Assembly (NCBI GenBank): GCA_036794395.1
Contig: DAIRGS010000110.1
Span: forward strand, 1 to 21,191
DNA length: 21,191 bases
Origin: DASXMX01 sp036794395
GTDB taxonomy: Bacteria > Planctomycetota > Phycisphaerae > Tepidisphaerales > Tepidisphaeraceae
Direction of reading: 5' to 3'
Part shown: positions 18,602 through 21,191 of the stretch, one piece after another
Position numbering within the stretch: position 1 is the first letter of the stretch
How the letters are laid out: each line of letters starts with the position of its first letter
Notes under the pieces: generated by a model
Told to the model about the DNA's origin: nothing
Seen by the model: only the letters and a program-made list of their open reading frames with translations
Database searches by the model: none
Position numbers and translations under genes: made by a program

Positions 18602-21191
18602 TGAATATTGTACTGCTCTGAGTTCTCAAGCTTGGTATTGAAGTTTATGTCGCTGATGGTGGGCATAGCACCGGTTTGGATTTGGGCGCTCCACGCCGTC
18701 GGAGGCGTCACCTTGGCTGAGCTATCGGGCGTGTATTTATAACCCGCGCTTGGGTCGATTGACCCATCGCCGACATATGACCACGTCGCGCTCGATTCTT
18801 CGACCAACACGTTTCTAGCGACGAACTTGTTAAAGTTATAAGCGTCAACAGTTTGCGCGCAGATAAAAAGATCGAAGCCGAACTTCAGCTGCATATGCTT
18901 CAGGCGAAAGGCCTTGATGTTTTGCGGTGGACCATCGGTCGGAGTGTCCTCCTGGTTTATCGTACCCTGTAAGGTCTTGTTGTTACCGGTGACAGTAGAT
19001 CCATGAAGCACGGATATGAATGTATTTCCGTTAAATGTTCCTACATCCGTCGAGTACCAGCCGCCTGTAGCGTATGTTCCGCCCGGATACTTGGACTGAT
19101 CGAAAAGACTAAGCCCGCTTCCGTCGAACGTAGATGTCGCTCGGGACGTATTGCCTTGGAGCACCGTATAGGTGTCTCCATCGTTCTTAAACTCCGTCAC
19201 GTTCTGTACAAAACCAACATTGATTTGCGTGATCGAAAATTTGCTTGGTCCATCCAATGTAATCGATGCTTTCCACGTTAAGCCAATATCGTTGGGAGCG
19301 GCAACGCTAGGGTCTCCTGCCGCTATTTGCTTTACTTGATACCCACCCTTCAGATAAGGCGCCGCTCTATCAAATGGCTTCGTGGATGCGGTAAATGGGC
19401 TTGTCGGAGTAGTAACGGTAACATTCACAACCGCGACTGTCGGAGTTCTTGTGGTTCTGCCAGCTGCGACAAAGTCAGGTTTACCGATCCATCCCTTGCC
19501 GGCCCCATTTAGCGGAGTATCCCAAATCACCATAACATCAGAACGTGACTTTGACGTGCCGTAGGTGTGACCTCCAGTAATTTGCCACGATTTGGAGATA
19601 TCAGCGGGCAAGCCGCCTTGGACGTGGTACTGGTATATCCCAAAGGCGGGCACCGTTTTGGGACCTGTTACGTTCAACCCCGTGGCGCTAACTTGATCTA
19701 GAAGTACTGTGCCAATGCCTCGCGTCCATCTTAGGATGAGGGAATCGATTGCGGATCGTGCAGAGATGCCTACGGCTTCGATAAATACGGCGGGGGCAGG
19801 AGTTTGGGACGCAGGGAATGTAACGCCGGTAAACAATTGTTGGTGTTTGTAAGCATCAGACCAGACCGTGAAGTCGCTCGTGTCCCAAGCGAGGGAATAT
19901 GTTCCGCCGATTGACGAGGGAAGCGAATCGAGCGTGACCTGCTGTAATTCTTGGTCCGCGACGGTCATGGAGGTCTGCGAGTAGTTTGGGATTGGATTTC
20001 CGCTGACGTCTACCGCGTTGTCGTCGTCTCCTGAATCAACAGAAAGGAAGACCCCGGGGTCTTTCTGTGCTGCATGGTCCATACTGGAACCGTCGTCATT
20101 CAAAACGTGCATCTCCGGTTGCGCCACCAGCAAACTTGTGCCGTCCGAATAAGTATGACCATGTTGGGTGGTTGCCGTTGCATTGATGTTGTAGTTCGAG
20201 GCGGTGGAATAGACGTGGTGGAATTCACCGGGGCCATCGCGGTAAACGGTTGACTTTCCATCTCCCCAATCGATGGTCCACTGGGCCACGAAGTCATCGA
20301 AGAAACTGGTCCAGCTGTAACCGAGGGTGTAGGTATCGCCGGTGACGGTGGCGGTGGTGTCGCCGGTGACGGTGAGGGTTGGCGTTGCACCGGCGGCGAC
20401 GCTGACCGAGTCGGTGGCGTTGGCCTGGCAATCGTAGCTGGCTTCGGTGTAGAGGGCGTCGGCTTCGACGTGGAAGGTGCCGGTGGCGGTGTATTCGTGC
20501 TGGAGGACGACGTGGGTGGATTGGCCGGCGTAGAGGTCGTAGCTGATGACGCTGCCATCGCCCCAACTGACGACCCAGACCTGGGCCCCGCTGTCTCCTC
20601 CCGAGAAGTCGGCGGTGAAGTCGGCGGTGACGCCCTGGGTGACGTTGCCCGAGTGTTCGATGCTCCCCGATCCGGTGCCGGCGGCGTTGACCTGGACCTG
20701 GCCGGTGAAGGTTTCTTCCCAGCCACTGTCGGTGCTGGCGGTGATGGTGAAGGTGTGCTCGTTGGTGGAGCCGGGGTTGGTGTCGTAGGTGTATTGGTGG
20801 GTGAAAGTGGGCCCGTCTTGCTCGCCGGAGGTGCTGTCGCCCCAGTCGATGGAGAAGGTGTAGCTGACGCCGTCGGTTGGGCCGTAGGTGGCATCGACGT
20901 TGAAGTCGGTTTGGGCCTCGGCGTTGCCGGTGTCGGTGAACGAGAAGGTGGGAAGGGGATGAGTCACGCTGATGTCGGTGGCGGCGATGAAGCTTTCGCC
21001 TTCGGCATTGTAGCCGGTGACGGTAATGTCGGCGGTGGATGGGGCGCTGGTGGGATCGAAGACGTGGACGAACGTGCCCTGCTGGTCGGGGTTATCACTG
21101 ACGCTGTCGGTCTGGCCGTCGCCCCAGGTGATGGTGTAGCTGGTGAGGGGATCTCCGGCGGGGTCGTGATACTGGGTGTCGAGGGTGTAGC
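18598..21191 (-). CDS. Large surface protein with PKD-like repeats (5' end beyond window)
   Basis: The frame is open to the window edge, so the start is missing; 863 residues are visible. GTG at 20967 is an internal valine, because the preceding 74 codons read as another repeat. The N-terminal 360 residues or so contain four PKD-like beta-sandwich repeats marked by TITWGDG, SIDWGDS, VVSWGDG and TIDWGDG. The remaining 500 residues form a different beta-rich region beginning near MHVLNDDGSSMDHAAQKDPG, with no repeat or catalytic motif I recognise and no C-terminal anchor. PKD repeats occur in extracellular adhesins and matrix proteins. The repeat half is very GC-rich and the C-terminal half clearly AT-richer, suggesting a composite gene. 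It overlaps the zinc-ribbon gene by 4 bp. Confidence 0.88.
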   Translation of the reverse strand, partial: YTLDTQYHDPAGDPLTSYTITWGDGQTDSVSDNPDQQGTFVHVFDPTSAPSTADITVTGYNAEGESFIAATDISVTHPLPTFSFTDTGNAEAQTDFNVDATYGPTDGVSYTFSIDWGDSTSGEQDGPTFTHQYTYDTNPGSTNEHTFTITASTDSGWEETFTGQVQVNAAGTGSGSIEHSGNVTQGVTADFTADFSGGDSGAQVWVVSWGDGSVISYDLYAGQSTHVVLQHEYTATGTFHVEADALYTEASYDCQANATDSVSVAAGATPTLTVTGDTTATVTGDTYTLGYSWTSFFDDFVAQWTIDWGDGKSTVYRDGPGEFHHVYSTASNYNINATATTQHGHTYSDGTSLLVAQPEMHVLNDDGSSMDHAAQKDPGVFLSVDSGDDDNAVDVSGNPIPNYSQTSMTVADQELQQVTLDSLPSSIGGTYSLAWDTSDFTVWSDAYKHQQLFTGVTFPASQTPAPAVFIEAVGISARSAIDSLILRWTRGIGTVLLDQVSATGLNVTGPKTVPAFGIYQYHVQGGLPADISKSWQITGGHTYGTSKSRSDVMVIWDTPLNGAGKGWIGKPDFVAAGRTTRTPTVAVVNVTVTTPTSPFTASTKPFDRAAPYLKGGYQVKQIAAGDPSVAAPNDIGLTWKASITLDGPSKFSITQINVGFVQNVTEFKNDGDTYTVLQGNTSRATSTFDGSGLSLFDQSKYPGGTYATGGWYSTDVGTFNGNTFISVLHGSTVTGNNKTLQGTINQEDTPTDGPPQNIKAFRLKHMQLKFGFDLFICAQTVDAYNFNKFVARNVLVEESSATWSYVGDGSIDPSAGYKYTPDSSAKVTPPTAWSAQIQTGAMPTISDINFNTKLENSEQYNIQ

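Noticed and set aside
20894..20967. GTG at 20967 as start of the PKD protein
   Set aside because: The frame continues upstream to the window edge and encodes another WGDG repeat.

Overview
The window looks like part of a Planctomycetota genome, probably an environmental or metagenome assembly. The clues are taxonomic habit rather than a marker gene: a small membrane protein ending in a CxxC/CxxC zinc ribbon of the 'CGYxLxxxxxRCPECG' type, a very large surface protein built from WGDG (PKD-like) repeats, a TPR-GT41 glycosyltransferase, GC-rich DNA, and many short dispersed repeats. Two runs of exactly ten Ns (3409-3418 and 14420-14429) are scaffolding placeholders, and both fall inside genes. 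No rRNA, tRNA, CRISPR array or intact transposase was seen.

Layout. 107-1588 (minus): alpha/beta hydrolase, a conserved hypothetical protein and a probable two-helix membrane protein; a DCC-family thiol oxidoreductase starts divergently (1595-2014, plus). 2057-3543 (minus): a yceI-like gene followed by a polytopic membrane protein, probably one operon. 4030-4989: two convergent ORFs of unknown function whose stop codons both lie in the arms of a 127-bp inverted-repeat element. 5499-6080 (minus): RDD membrane protein. 6363-10378: an island, visibly lower in GC than its flanks, of five poorly known families: a methyltransferase-like protein, DUF1848, DUF488, DUF4326 (opposite strand) and a conserved protein with a C-x4-C-x2-H motif. 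It ends at a 48-bp tandem duplication. 10755-11219 (minus): GNAT acetyltransferase. 11220-12687: about 1.5 kb with no confident gene, holding two large hairpins, a small inverted-repeat element and a gene remnant. 12688-14788 (minus): ammonium transporter followed by a P-II regulator, separated by a classic dispersed inverted repeat, with a candidate sigma-54 promoter upstream. 15292-17376 (plus): TPR-GT41 glycosyltransferase. 17377-17998: simple repeats, a dispersed repeat also found at 3765-3819, and the 5' stump of a TPR gene. 17999-21191 (minus): a zinc-ribbon membrane protein overlapped by 4 bp by a large PKD-repeat surface protein that runs off the window.

How the genes work together. 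Amt and P-II are a textbook pair for ammonium uptake and its control, although this P-II lacks the uridylylation tyrosine. The 6.3-10.4 kb island is the best candidate for an undescribed system. It combines a Rossmann methyltransferase-like protein, a protein with a radical-SAM-like CxxxCxxC, and two proteins (DUF488 and DUF4326) that share an identically spaced C-x7-CH motif. I can support the grouping and the motifs from sequence. A function in modifying or repairing nucleic acids or nucleotides is only a hypothesis.
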